Below are positions 36,254 through 47,875 of a stretch of 64,000 bases of DNA, one piece after another. Position 1 is the first letter of the stretch. The number at the start of each line of letters is the position of its first letter. Below the pieces are notes generated by a model, which was not told where the DNA came from, searched no databases, and was given only the letters and a program-made list of their open reading frames with translations. Location: NCBI RefSeq assembly GCF_020360975.1, contig NW_025408667.1, forward strand, positions 9,672,001 through 9,736,000, given 5' to 3'. A program made the position numbers and the translations under genes. This stretch comes from Hirsutella rhossiliensis (Eukaryota > Ascomycota > Sordariomycetes > Hypocreales > Ophiocordycipitaceae).

Positions 36254-37973
36254 GCCTTGGTTTAATACTTTTGTAGGGAGAGGGGGAGGGGGAGGGGGAG
36301 GGGCGGCGGTTGTAGGGCGATCTGCAGCAGCTCACTGGTCGAATCCAGATGAGAGCAGGTTCCAAGTATTCATGTGAAAAAAAAGAGGATGGGGCAAAGA
36401 GAAATAACAATGGTGCTTCTGGTCTGCACGGTACAGTATGCATATATGTGCCTGGCTAAAGGGGAGGGAGGGGAGGGGGGGGACAGTTCGGGAACAGAGG
36501 CCCAGGCGTCGCGACGTGGTTGCCGATAATTACACTCTCAAGTCTATCCAGACTGGGTGACGGACGGACGGGTGTTTTTGCAAGTCTTCGGACTCTGTGT
36601 CGTCGTCACATCAGGGCTATGGCTGCGAGTTTGTTGAGAAAAAGAGCAGACGGCAGCCCGGGGGGGGTCACGTTTACGAATGCACCAAAAGAGGTGAGGC
36701 TGTGCACAGGCGTGGGCGTGAGAGGAGGGAAGTGGCGACTGGCAGCAACTCCCGCAGCCTGTGCTGATGCTTATTATATATGACATGCCTTCTGTACGGT
36801 AGGTAGGTAGGTAGGTAAGGTAGGCAGGTATGCTTGAATGTGTATACAAAGTACCTTAGTTAATTATACGTACTCCGCGTGTGGACATGGAGCTTGCAAA
36901 GCATCAAAGAATTGAGAGAGATGAAACCTACCTTTGTGCCCCTTCCTTTATCGACGGTGAGGGTGCGTGCATGGTCTGGCCGTGTCGTTTCAGTCAATTG
37001 TTTGGGAAATCAGACTCTTGTCAGATCCAGCGAGCAGCCTATACGCCCCTATCCACTCCACCGGCGACTTTACCTGCACGCGCTCTTCATGCCTCAATCA
37101 ACAGTATATACGGAGTAGATACAAAGCAGATACGGGCCATGCAGGCGATAGCAGTAGGAAAACCTCACACAGCCAATTTTCTACTGTACTACAACGCCTT
37201 ACGCAATTCTATGGAGCCGCAACAAGACCTACAGTACCTACCTACAGTACAGTATATCAACGCCTTTCCAAGCCACTGTGAATAGCTTCGACGAAGCCCT
37301 CTTCGTACGAGAAAGCGGCAATAAGCAGCCGCGGCGGCCAAGGAAGACAACGAGGGATTTGACCAATGCAATGTGTCTCTTTAGACAGGCCCGAGTTGCT
37401 GGGACTTTTATTATAGTGATGTTTACTAGGTAGTAAACTATATGGCGCGAAAGCAGCCCGAGCCATGATGGCATTGGGCGCTACGGGCTCTGCCGGTCCG
37501 AGTTGCAGCGACAGGGGAGAGAGAACGAGAGGGGCGGAGCGCTGCCGTAACGGCACCCCAGGGTCTTTCTTCCCTTTCCCCACCGGTATCCGACCCAAGC
37601 CACGGGCCATGGCGTACGCTTCCACGGACGTGCCCAAGCCGTACTGTAAGTCTGGCCCCGTTGATCAATACCATGTATGTATGTGTGCATGTCCCCTGTC
37701 CCGTCATGGCCATTGCGCCCCAAGGCCCTGTTCTCTCACCCCGAGATATCCCCTGGCGAGGCACACACGGGTCCTCCCTCTCCAATAGCTCCCCTCTGCT
37801 CCGATCCCGCGGATGCACTATCAAGACTCGCATGTACACTGCCCAGGTATCGTCCACAAGACGCCTCTCAGCCAACGCGTCGCCTGTATTTACAAGTCAT
37901 TGGCGATCATGTGCGCTCCCAGAACGAGGCCCAAGAAGGAAACAGAATTAACAGGAGAGTATAACACCCGCAA
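36254..37973. other. Intergenic region with G-rich tract and microsatellite
   Basis: This lies upstream of the IQM-like gene and downstream of the YPT35-like gene. It contains a (GGGGGA)n tract at about 36275-36306 just upstream of the start codon, GTAG tandem repeats at about 36798-36820 and one TACGGAGTA motif at 37109-37117. The many short ORFs on both strands overlap each other and resemble nothing. Confidence 0.5.
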
Positions 37974-38772
37974 TCACGGAAACAGAAACGCCCGGAGCAC
38001 AGGTGACCCCGAAAACTCGGGGTTCAACATGATGCAGCTGCACCAATGCAAGAGTCAGCGTCTAATCAAACAACGATGACAAGAGGCCGCGTACTTGAGA
38101 AAGTATTGCAGGCCGGCCCGCCTCTTCTCGAGAAACTTGGGCCGGAACCGCGAGATGATGCTCTTGGGCGGCAGCACCGGCATCGCCGCCTCGAAGCTGG
38201 GAAACGACAGCATCAACTGCGCGCGCAGCTCGTCAAACTCCGAGTACCGCTTGCGCACCGTCATGTAGCTTCCCTGCAAGAGGTTCCTCATTAGTTGGAG
38301 GAGACAGAAGAGACGACGACGCACGGCGGCAACTCACCCGGAGCGTCTCGACCCGGACGTTCCACACCACAAAGGCGCCAATGTTGGTGGCGCTGCCGTT
38401 GACGACGGTGTAGTCGACCACCTCGACACTCTTGGCCCAGCACGCATCGTTGCGGTCGCTGTGCTCGCTCGTGTCGTTGTCGCGCAGCGTAATCGCCCCC
38501 GCCGGCGGGCCCGAGTCGACCGAGAGGCTCGAGGCGTTGCGCCGGGGCGCAGCGCTCGACACGACCCAGTACGGCGGCGACATGACGGCCGCCGCCGATG
38601 GGGAGTCTGGAGCATTGTCGTCGTCGTCGCTGCTGTCGAGATCGCTGCACGTCTCGATGATGGCGGGAGGAGTCGAGCGGGGAGCGGCGGCGGCGGGGAT
38701 GCCGAGGGCGTCCAGACCGGCCTCCTGGCCGGCAAAGGCCGAGCCGCGGTGCCTGTCTACCGCCGACGCCAT
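37974..38772 (-). CDS. YPT35: PX-domain protein, Ypt35-like
   Basis: Three exons read on the minus strand: 38338-38772, 38095-38273 and 37974-38037, giving 225 aa starting MASAVDRHRG. The introns have donors GTGAGT and GTACGC and acceptors GCAG. The last exon is too short for ORF finding but restores the family-typical ending LNPEFSGSPVLRAFLFP. The PX domain covers about residues 110-225 and has the phosphoinositide-binding RKRYSEF motif, the PPKS loop and FLEKRRAGLQYFLN. The N-terminal half is disordered and Ser/Asp-rich. Yeast Ypt35 is an endosomal and vacuolar adaptor that recruits Vps13 to membranes; the same role is inferred here. An upstream in-frame Met extends the ORF to 39132, but that extension looks non-coding. 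Confidence 0.85.
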
Positions 38773-39911
38773 TCGGCCATGTGTGTGACGGGGTCGTGCG
38801 CCGTGTGCGCGGGTCGGGATCCGATTCGAGGGCGGGATCTGCCTGCGCAGAGCTCTTGCTGTGGTGGTGTCGTCGCCGGGCGAGCGAGTGCAGCGGCAGA
38901 ACAAGCGTCGGGCGAAGAAGCGAGACGGCGAATGAAGCTTGCGGCTATCGATGGGGGCAGTCGGCGACGACGGAGTTGATGCGGAGGAGGCAGTGTAGGA
39001 GAGGCGGCGAGGAACTGGACCCAACGCCTTCCAAGTCCGTCGCCGAGAGAGTGCCGGGTAGCAGATTCGTTGGGTGCCGGGAAGTACGGATAGCTTGTAT
39101 CTTTGCTCGGCTGTTGTCAACGGCCGCAGCATCAGCGGGGCGATGCACGGAGTACAGTACCGCGGGGAACCACATCCGCTGGAATAACGATGCCCCGCTC
39201 AACGAAACACCAAGCACTCGGTAACTTACATTTTGTTTTCTCTTCGCCGGGGAACATGAGGGGAAACAGAGCTTACATCGCGGCAGACATCCACCCCTGG
39301 GGCATCGACGCAGCACCCGAGTGCCAACGAAGCATACAGCCTTGTCTCGAGGGACAGTGAGGCAAGCAAGGGCCCGAGAGAACGGTACCTGATGTGTTCG
39401 TACAGCACAGGCTTATATTCACTATTTATTAGTCAGGCCTGCCTGGTCCGGTTTCTTGCCGCACTCATCTGCACTTGGCTGGAAGCAGTCATGGCCAACC
39501 TTTCTCGTCACAGCCCCCTCCGCCTGCCATCGTCGGGCCCATCCATCATGGCTGTGCTCCGTCCAAAGTGCTTGCATCATCAGGTGACCGGTCACTGGGT
39601 GGGCACCCCGGCATCACTTGTGCCTGTGCGTATGCTGGGCAGCCGTGCGACCCCCCTTTGTCCGGTCCCCTCTCATGGCTATCCGCCCGCCAGACAACAA
39701 AGACGACAAGAAGGTGATTCTCACGTCGCAACTGGTCCAGACGGCGAGCTCGCGTTGGCCTAGAGGCTTCGCTCTCCCCCTCGCTCGCTGAGCCGAACCG
39801 AGGCCAAGCCTAGGAGAGGGTCGGCCGGGTGGCGTTTCCTGCCAGCCAGCCGCCCTTGTCTGACAGGCTGGGTCCGTCCCGCCGCCCGTGCTCACCGTGC
39901 TCGTCGCGCTG

Positions 39912-39920
39912 TACGGAGTA
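39912..39920 (+). promoter_or_regulatory. Recurrent motif TACGGAGTA
   Basis: This is one of three exact copies of the 9-mer found between 37.1 and 40.5 kb (also 37109-37117 and 40421-40429). Its role is unknown. It may be a regulatory site or a repeat relic. Confidence 0.3.
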
Positions 39921-41181
39921 TTTACAGCCATTGTGCGTGCGTCGCGGGATGGAATGGAACGCGCACAATGTAATTGTCTGCGCGAAATCGAAAGGGCCAC
40001 ATGGCGTTTCTGCTTGCTCCGGACGAGGTGACGATCCTCCTCGTAAGACATTCTAGCCCCGTTGACCAGCCTCCTCCGAGCTAGCGGATCGTCTCTCATT
40101 TCACCTTCTCCTTTTTTTACTTGTTCTATGGGGACGAGACCGTTCGAGCCGCCGCGTGCATACGGTCCAAGAAGGGTCGAGTATCGCCGGTGGGCTCGCA
40201 AGTATCCGTACTTGTCTCCGGCATATCCTGCGTCATGCGCGCAGGATACGCTTTAAGATACGATAGACTATCCTTCGCACTGCACGTATATGCAAGTAAG
40301 CGCATAAACTGACGGATCTCTGTGCTCGTACAAGAAAAATAGTAGGCTGGGCGGCGACCACACGGGGCACCAGCCAGCCCGAATGGTCGTCGGCCATGTG
40401 GACGGCCTCGGGCAATACGATACGGAGTAGGCACATACGAGCCACTCTGCGTACCGACCGGGCGTCTTCTGGCTCTCCAGCAGCTGCAGCAAGCTTGTCG
40501 TTAGCTGGCGGAGCCGGGCATGCATGCACGTGAATATGTAGGCGAGCACACACGGATGGATGGATCAGTTGGGATACGAAATGCTGCCTCACGTCCCCCG
40601 CTCGTCCGTCGTCCGTCTTCCGTCGTCGACACCAAGACCAAGACCAAGACCAAGCACCCGGTTAATTACCCGCATTCCCTGCAGCGCCGGCAACGAGCTG
40701 ATGACTGAGGCGAGCCTTTGTTCCCCAGCCTGTGTCTTGTCCCGTCATGTCCCTGGGATACCTGGTTCTCTGCGCACGCACAGGCCGCCGACAGAGTACC
40801 GGGATGTCTTGCTGTTTCTGAGACACGAGCCAACGCTGATTGTTGCTGGGAGAAGAAGCCCTTTGGGCCCAAGACAAGACCCTCGATTGTCCCGATCGGC
40901 CTCCGGTTGCTGGGCCTCTCTTTCTTGCCTCGAGCAAATAATGATGCAGCGGGGGGGGGGACAACGAGAGCTCGAGCGCATGTCAAAACCTGTGCAGCCA
41001 GAGCCCGTGCCGCATGCATAGCGCTGTGCCGAGACCCAGTCGCACAGCCTCCCAGCCCCCGTTTGCGTCCGTCCACGGCTGGGGGGCGGCCGCCTGTCGC
41101 GAACGAGGCCCTTATCTTCCGATTTTGCTCTTCTAGCTCTGGCCCTGCTCTCCCTCCTCCCACGAGAGCTCTGCTATTATT

Positions 41182-41197
41182 TACGGAGCACTCCGTA
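41182..41197. promoter_or_regulatory. Palindrome TACGGAG-CA-CTCCGTA
   Basis: Two inverted TACGGAG half-sites are separated by two bases, about 830 bp upstream of the DUF7707 gene start. The symmetry suggests a site for a dimeric DNA-binding protein. This is inference only. Confidence 0.35.
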
Positions 41198-42025
41198 CGC
41201 TGGGTGCATATTGCGAGAGAGTCGTAGCACCCGCAGCTGCTCCGCCCCTGAGTGAGCCGGGAATTGCTTCTGCTCCCGTCGCTTGCAATGGGTATCTCGC
41301 TATTGGCAAATAAAAAAATTAAATAAAATTCACTGGCGATTGCCGGCTCGTGCGTATCTACAGGCACCGTGCGACTGCAGTGCCCGTACCAGTACCATGC
41401 GCCTCCCAGCAGCCAGCTCCCAGAGCCAGGCCCTGGCAAAGCGGGTGGAGAGGAGGGCCGCCGCCGCCGCCGCCGCCGCCGAGCTGGACTGGAAAGCTCG
41501 GATTGTGGTTTCAGTCCCCCACCCCCCGGTCATGCCTCTACTGCCGAGCAAAAATTGTCTTTCCGCTTCTGGGGTGTGAGCTCAGCTGCTGCCTGTCACT
41601 CACTAATACCTGGGCCGTGGCCTATTACATGCCGTGCTTAGGCCCGGGGTTGCCATGTCGCTTCCCGCCGCTTCCAGGCCGTTATAGCTTCTCCTCACCC
41701 GCCCTTACCGTTAGCCTTTGTCCCCCTCTCTTCTCCTTTTCCTCCTTTTCCGTGTTCTTCTTGGACCCCAGCTGCAGCTCTCGCCGTCAATCGCTGCCTG
41801 CTGTTTAGCATTGAGCCTTTCGTTGTCGTCTTTTTGTCGTTGCCTACGCGGGCTGATTCAGTGTAAGACCAGCCAGTCCTCCGCCCCTTAATTTGCCCAA
41901 GTAATTGGCAGCCAGCTTTTGCTTCCATGGATTTGCAAGGCGTTCATCAACGCTAACGGGAGAGCTTATAGCTGCTCATAATTCTCTTTGGCGACTCTCC
42001 GAGCAAAACTTGCACACTCGCTACG

Positions 42026-42711
42026 ATGCCCTCGCTCCGATCCATCGTCCTGGCCACGGCGGCCGCCTTTGTCGCCGTCGCGCAGGCTGACTTGACCATC
42101 GACCCTTCTACGGTGCCGCTTTCAACAAGACGTGAGCTCTCCTTGCACGACGGGCGAATCAGGGAAGCTGACCGTGTGCAGAATCATGGTGTGACAACGA
42201 AAAGGATACCTGCCCTTTGATCTGCCAACAAGTAGGGCCCAGGACGACTCTGGTGAACGATTGCGACCCTGTACGTCGTCTACTCTCCCCCTGATACCAA
42301 GCGGCCGTTCTGACTGGCCACGTATAGGAACAACTCACCTTCGGCTGCCTGTGCGGCAACAACAAGCGGCCCAACGTGTCCGAGTACACGCTGACGCTGC
42401 CCTACTTTATCTGCCAGGAATACGGCAACCAGTGCGTCAAGGCGTGCACCGACAACCAGTGCGCGTCCGACTGCCGCGAGAAGAACCCGTGCGGCGCGTC
42501 GGCGCCCAAAAAGTACAACACGACGACGGGCTCGGGCGGCGTCAACCCCACGGCCAGCCAGACGGGCGACGCAAACACCATCTACACGGACGGGCCCGGC
42601 GGCAGCTCGTCGCGCGAGAAGCAGGGCGGCGGCATGACACTCGAGGTGGGGCGGACGTACGGCATGGCCATGGTGCTGACGGGCCTGTTTGCCGGCTTCG
42701 CGCTGCTGTGA
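42026..42711 (+). CDS. Secreted, probably GPI-anchored Cys-rich protein (DUF7707-like)
   Basis: Three exons, 42026-42131, 42182-42270 and 42328-42711, give 192 aa. The intron ends are GTGAGC...TGCAG and GTACGT...TATAG. Splicing restores the family motif QSWCDNEKDTCPLIC and joins it to EQLTFGCLCGN. A signal peptide is visible (residues 1-21, cleavage after VAVAQA). About 12 cysteines lie in residues 36-125, and the conserved block is YTLTLPYFICQEYGNQC. A Ser/Thr/Gly-rich linker and a C-terminal hydrophobic tail (MAMVLTGLFAGFALL) suggest GPI attachment. It is expected at the cell wall or plasma membrane. Function of the family is unknown. The 5' flank is long and pyrimidine-rich. Confidence 0.85.
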
Positions 42712-43811
42712 TGTGTGTCTTGGGTGCGGGTGAGTTGGCCGAGGCCGGGTGTTTTGTACGCGTGTGTTGGGCGTTGTGGGAACCAAAGTCGTTCATTTTG
42801 CATGGTTGGGTCTGAGCACTTGCTTGCTGATGCTGACGAGAAGGGGGCCGACGCTGTGGCCTCGTACATATCTAATGGTAATAGTGAGGAGAAAAAGAAA
42901 ACAGACTGGACAGTGGCGGTCATGGTTAGGCTGGGGCGTGTTGGATGAGATTACCTAATGGATGGCATGAGCCGTCCCGCACAATCTAGCGGCCAACCAA
43001 GGCAATGTCTTGTTCTGACAAAGGGCCCCACGGCAGAATGGTTGAACGTGTGGTGAGCCGTGAATAGGCGTATCGGTAAATATGCATGTAGTTGGATGCG
43101 CCATCGGTGCAACGGCGAGGCTGTCTGGGCGCTGGAGTCGCTGCCCCTCCGCCCACGCCTACGTCACTGTCACGGGCGGTGCCAACGGTTGCCAGAAGGA
43201 TTACAGCGGACAGTTGTATTCCAAGCAATGAAGTAGATACCTCCACTCTCCTCTGTAGACGGTATCTCTCCGCACAAGACACCCGCCGCGATACTCAATG
43301 GGTAAACCTGGCCAGGTACCTCTGACGTCGACACCGCTGACTCGCCCAGGCACTTGTTCTGCTCAGCAGTGCCCAATCTGCCGTACTCTTGTGCCTCGGC
43401 TCAAGCTACCTACGTACTTACCTACCTAGTCTAGGTACAGGCTCCCATTCCCTGCACCGCCCAAAAAAATTTCCGCGCCGGCTCAACGAGTTGCATGAGG
43501 CTCCTCAACGAATCCATCCAATCATCGCACACGCCCGCCTCGTGTATCACCAACCTACATACCTACCTATCTGAGTAGGTAGTCCACGGAGACAGGCCAG
43601 TTCTGCGGCAGTGCTTCCCGACACGGCACTGCGTCTAGGTACGATCACCGAGCGGGCAAGCAAGCACGGGAGTCCCCCAACCCTCCCTCCTCCGCGAATA
43701 TCTGGCCCCCCGCGCCACCCCCATCTCCGGCTTCTTCTAATCCGCCGTGTCTCGCAGCAACGCGCTGCCGCAGCTTCGACCATTGATAGGCACCTTGCGA
43801 CCCCTTGCATC
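42712..43811. other. Intergenic region
   Basis: This lies between two plus-strand genes. No gene is recognised. CTAC/GTAG-type repeats cluster near 43410-43440 and 43555-43582, within the probable promoter and 5' UTR of the phosphotransferase gene. Confidence 0.5.
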
Positions 43812-45251
43812 ATGGCGCCCAGCAGCAGTATGTCCCCTCCGCGAGTCCCCGAACAACGGTTGACGCCAGCTGCAGAGACGGCCGCCGCAGAGTGCATCTC
43901 TGACGAGGCCCTCTTGCATCTCAAGTCATACAAGTACTCGAGCATCGACAAGTCTCCCATATCAAAATACGTCCTTGGCCCCTGGGTATGCCATCGCCTC
44001 CGTCCCTGCCCTCGACCGACCGCCAAGACGCCAAGACGCGCTGACCGCCAGCCCTATAGTGGAATGCCTTTGTCCAAGTCTTGCCGCTGTGGCTCGCCCC
44101 AAACATGGTCACCTTGCTGGGCTTCTTCTTCATCCTGGCCAATGTCGGGCTGCTAGTCCTCTTCATGCCCGATCTGATAGGGCCCGTGAGTCTTCCTCGG
44201 CTTCCCGTGTGCGCGGCTCGAGGGTGCGCTGACTCGAGCGAGATGCTCTACGCTTCAGGGGCCAGCTTGGCTATACTTTAGCTTCTCCTTTGGCTTGTTC
44301 ATGTACCAGACCATGGACAACGTCGACGGCAAGCAAGCCCGCAGGACAGGCACCTCGAGCGGCCTCGGCGAGCTCTTCGACCACGGCATCGACTCCCTCA
44401 ACTGCACCCTGGCCAGCCTCCTCGAGACGGCCGCCATGGGCCTCGGCACCTCGCGCGCCGGCGTCTTCACCGCCCTGTGCCCCTGCCTTCCCATGTTCTT
44501 CTCGACCTGGGAGACGTACCACACGCACACCCTGTACCTGGGCGTCTTCAACGGGCCCACCGAGGGCCTGCTGATTGCCTGCAGCATCATGGCCGTGTCC
44601 GGCGCCTACGGCCCCGGCATCTGGACGCAGCCCATTGCCGATTTTCTCGGCCGCAGCTTCCCCGGCATCGCGCACGCGCTCGGCGAGACGACTTTTAGAG
44701 ACATCTGGATCGGCCTCATCATCTTCTCGCTACTCGTCGGCCACGTCCCCTTTTGCGTCTACCACGTCGTCAACGCCCGGCGCAGCAAGAACCTGCCCAT
44801 CGCGCCCGTCTTCCTCGAATGGACGCCCATGGCCGTCTTCACCCTGTCCATTGGCGCGTGGGTCTACTCGCCCTACAGCACCCTGATGCGTGACAACCAC
44901 CTGGTCCTCTTCTGCCTCACCCTGTCCTTTGTCTTTGGCCGCATGACGACCAAGATGATCCTCGCCCACCTGACGCGCCAGCCCTTCCCCTACTGGACAG
45001 TCATGCTGTTTCCCCTTGTCGGCGGCGCCCTCATCGGCAACCTGCCGCGCTTCGGGTTCCCTGCCGTCAGCGCCGCGACGGAGCTGACCTACTTGCGCGC
45101 CTACTTTGCATTTGCCCTGATAGTTTACTTCCGCTGGGCTTACCTGGTGGTGACGAGCATCTGCAATTTCCTCGGCATCAACGCCCTCACGATCCCCCGG
45201 GAGAAGCAACTGGCCAACAAGCGGGTCCGGGCGGCCGAAAAGACGCATTGA
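43812..45251 (+). CDS. CPT1: Choline/ethanolamine phosphotransferase (CDP-alcohol phosphotransferase)
   Basis: Three exons, 43812-43985, 44060-44185 and 44259-45251, give 430 aa starting MAPSSSMSPP. Introns of 73 nt each use GTATGC...TATAG and GTGAGT...TTCAG. The catalytic CDP-alcohol phosphotransferase signature DGx2ARx8Gx3Dx3D is intact at about residues 122-144 (DNVDGKQARR, then GELFDHGID). Several hydrophobic membrane segments follow, ending in a basic tail KQLANKRVRAAEK. The enzyme transfers phosphocholine or phosphoethanolamine from the CDP-alcohol to diacylglycerol, the last step of the Kennedy pathway, in ER/Golgi membranes. Whether this copy corresponds to yeast Cpt1 or Ept1 cannot be decided by eye. 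It is convergent with the next gene. Confidence 0.93.
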
Positions 45252-45954
45252 ATGATGTCGAGTGGGGGGGTGGTTTGTGGATTGTTTATCGAGGGGATAC
45301 ACTGGCGACGACATGTTCAACATTGATACCATTTCATGACGACTCAGGCGGAAAAGGCACGCCTGCACGCTCAACCCTGTAGGTTCGCGCACGCCCTGGA
45401 GGGGGCGAAACGTGTGTGTGGCGGGCTGGTGTGAATTCAATCCAGAAAATTACGAAAGGCGCGGGCGGGCCGGAGCGGCATGGAGAGCATCGGAGCCTGG
45501 GCGTTGAGAGGTCTCCTGGTGTTGCATTCTAGTGCCCGGAGTGGGCGTTGACAGCGGTTCTGACGCGTTCGACATCCGGGGCGTCACTTGACAGCCGCAG
45601 CGCGGGTTTGTTTGGTCTAGACAGGCACGGAGAGCAGCGGTGGAATAGAGACGGCTCGCTTTCTCTCGATTCCTTGACCTTTGTGCGTTTTTGGACCTAT
45701 CTTGGACGATGGCATCGCTCACAGGCTCGTCAATGTGTCCCATGCGCCCATTTTCGCCGACGCTGCATGCCATTCCGGCTCAAAGAGCATCACGAAGTTC
45801 GCCTATAAATGCAACAATGGACCACCCTTGATCCTTTTGCCCAGACTCCAAATTCCGAAGCAGGCCCTTGTCGCCAAGCCCGGGGGGGAATCACCGCATA
45901 CGAAAAAGAAAAACGCCTGTAGTCCTCAGCTTCCTGCACGACGACGGCTCCCCA
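45252..45954. other. Convergent intergenic region
   Basis: A 703 bp space between the 3' ends of the phosphotransferase gene (+) and the uncharacterised gene (-). ORFs here (45450-45808) overlap on both strands and show no family features. It probably contains both 3' UTRs and terminators. Confidence 0.5.
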
Positions 45955-46887
45955 TCAGTTACGGCCGGGAATCGAGCGAATGGTGTCGAGCTGCAGCCGG
46001 TCGCGGATGCCGCGCGTAACGTCGTGGTCCAACTCGGCGTCCCAGATGCGCTGCTTCTTGCCGGCGATGATCTTCCTGACCAGCTCGCACAGCTCCCTGT
46101 TCTGGACGCCGAGGTACGTCCACGCCCACCCGGTCGAGATGTCCATGCCGTCGACGAGATCCGCAATGGCGTCGCAGAGACTCTCCTTTGCCTTCTTCCT
46201 GTCCAGCTCCGAGACACCATTTTCACCCTCGTCGTCGTCGTCGCCGCCGGCGGTGCGGTTAGCCTCGTCGTCGCAAACCGCGTGGCCCATGCGCCAGGGC
46301 AGCGACCTGACGAGCGCGGGCAGGCGCGGCCACGGCAGGAAGCGGATCTCGTCGCGGTCGAGCCCCTCGAGGTCCGGGCTGTGGCCGAAGTCGCTGATGC
46401 AGTCGGCGAGGTTGACCAAGGAGCAGATCCGGCGGTCGAGGTATATGGCGACGCGGACGTCGGGCACGATGGCGACGGGGCTGGGCGACGTGTTCCACCC
46501 CGTGGTCGCGAGGTGCGGGAAGTTGTTGCTGCTGCGCCAGCCGCCGTCAAAGTCGGTCGAGTCGGGGGCGTCGATGGGCGTGAAGAGGCCCGTCGAGCAG
46601 AGGAGGCCGGGGGCCGCGGCGTAGGAATCATCCGGCACGATGATCTCAAACACCTAGCCGAACAGTCAGTCAGTCAGCTATCAAGGCCTCTCTCTCCGGA
46701 AGATCCCACCGCCAGTGAAGAGAAGAGGGAACACGGGAAAACGTACGGGGCCATCACCAGCGTCGTAGTCGAGGAAGAGAGCGTTGTAGTAGGCAAAGGC
46801 AGCCTCTCCGCCCACGCACACGTCCAGCTTGTGGTATCGCAGGATGCCCACGGCGGCCAGCAGGGGCGTCCAGTCGAATCGAGACAT
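45955..46887 (-). CDS. Uncharacterised fungal protein
   Basis: Two exons on the minus strand, 46747-46887 and 45955-46653, give 279 aa starting MSRFDWTPLL. The 93 nt intron has donor GTACGT and acceptor CTAG. I do not recognise a named family. The N-terminus, LDVCVGGEAAFAYYN followed by VFEIIVPDD, is reminiscent of fungal proteins with a nucleotidyltransferase-like core. LPWPRLPALVRSL near residue 157 looks like a conserved block. An acidic low-complexity loop (GGDDDDEGEN) precedes a helical C-terminus. There is no signal peptide, and the protein is probably cytosolic or nuclear. The frame is clean and codon use matches the neighbours, so it is very likely a real gene; the function is unknown. 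Confidence 0.75.
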
Positions 46888-47875
46888 GGTGTGGGCGACG
46901 AAAGAAGAAAGAAAAAGGCAAGAGGCCTGAATGTGCAGGCGCGTGGTTGTCTGCTATCGAGGGTGAGTGAGAAAGGTACGATGCAGCTGAGCGAGCGAGT
47001 GAAGGGATGAGATGAAGAAGGTCGAAGATTGAAGTACCAAGAGGGAAGAAAGAAGAGAGGAAGAGAGGTGCCTGCGTTTGAAAAATCCGACGGCTCAGGG
47101 TCCTGCACGTTGTTCAGGTAACGGGGCGCGAAACACGACGTGCGATGACGGCGGCCGCGCAAGCACCAGCGGCCCGGGACGTGAATCACTCACCACGCCG
47201 GGCCCGTAGTTGCGCCAACGAGCCAGCTGGCCCTTCTGCGAACGCACTCGCTCCACGGGTACAACGGCTGTATGTTCTGCGTCGCCGTCGCGCCTGTGCC
47301 GGCAGGGCAACGTCCCAGGGGGCACTTGGAGGGCGGCGGGCAACAAAGCGGCGAGGTGAATGGTGAGTGCCGAGATGGCATCAGAGGACTGGACGGGCTG
47401 CCTTTAGGACGGATCGCTCGGCCATGCCCTGGGAGGAGCAAACACCCGGCTTCGTTGCCGCTGACACTCTTACCCCCTCTCTCTTCTTTGTCGATTTGTC
47501 GTTCGTCTTTGCTTCCCGGTCCCGCGTTGTGGACAGCCGAACACGCACGTCTGCACGGCCATGGCGGGCTTGCGATGGTCCGGTTCGGAGCGAGTTCAGC
47601 ACGGCGTCACGTCCTTGAGACTTGCTGCAGATGTAACATGAACCGAAAACAAGCATCATGTTCCTTCTCTATAGGCAAGAGACGTGCGTGGCGACATGAC
47701 TGGGCCATCTTTCTCGTCGTTTTCATCACGAAAAGTCATGTCGGGGCATGCGTGGACGCTCTTCAAATATGTACAGTGCAAAGACATCAAACCATCCCTT
47801 TCCCCAAGCCAGACTCGCCTCGGCGCGCTCCTTGCCTGGCTGACCACATCCGACCATGTCTTGGCGCTCGTCCGC
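46888..47875. other. Intergenic region
   Basis: This lies between two minus-strand genes. It holds the promoter of the uncharacterised gene and the 3' flank of the transporter gene. Overlapping ORFs on both strands (for example 47272-47994) have no domain resemblance. Confidence 0.5.

Larger units (their letters stand above)
38773..42025. other. Long intergenic region between divergent genes
   Basis: A 3.25 kb gap between the YPT35-like gene (-) and the DUF7707 gene (+). ORFs up to 257 codons occur on both strands, but they overlap and show biased, repetitive composition without domain resemblance. Visible features are two exact TACGGAGTA motifs (39912-39920 and 40421-40429), the palindrome TACGGAGCACTCCGTA (41182-41197), an ACCAAG repeat near 40630-40655, a (CCG)n run near 41459-41480, and a pyrimidine-rich stretch (about 41690-41790) upstream of the DUF7707 gene. 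It is likely regulatory DNA; an unrecognised gene or non-coding RNA cannot be excluded. Confidence 0.45.

Noticed and set aside
40666..41439. 257-codon minus-strand ORF in the long intergenic region
   Set aside because: Composition is random-like, no domain is visible, and overlapping ORFs of similar quality occur on the other strand.
45868..47010. 380-codon plus-strand ORF
   Set aside because: It is antisense to the two-exon uncharacterised gene. The minus strand has proper splice signals and better protein character.
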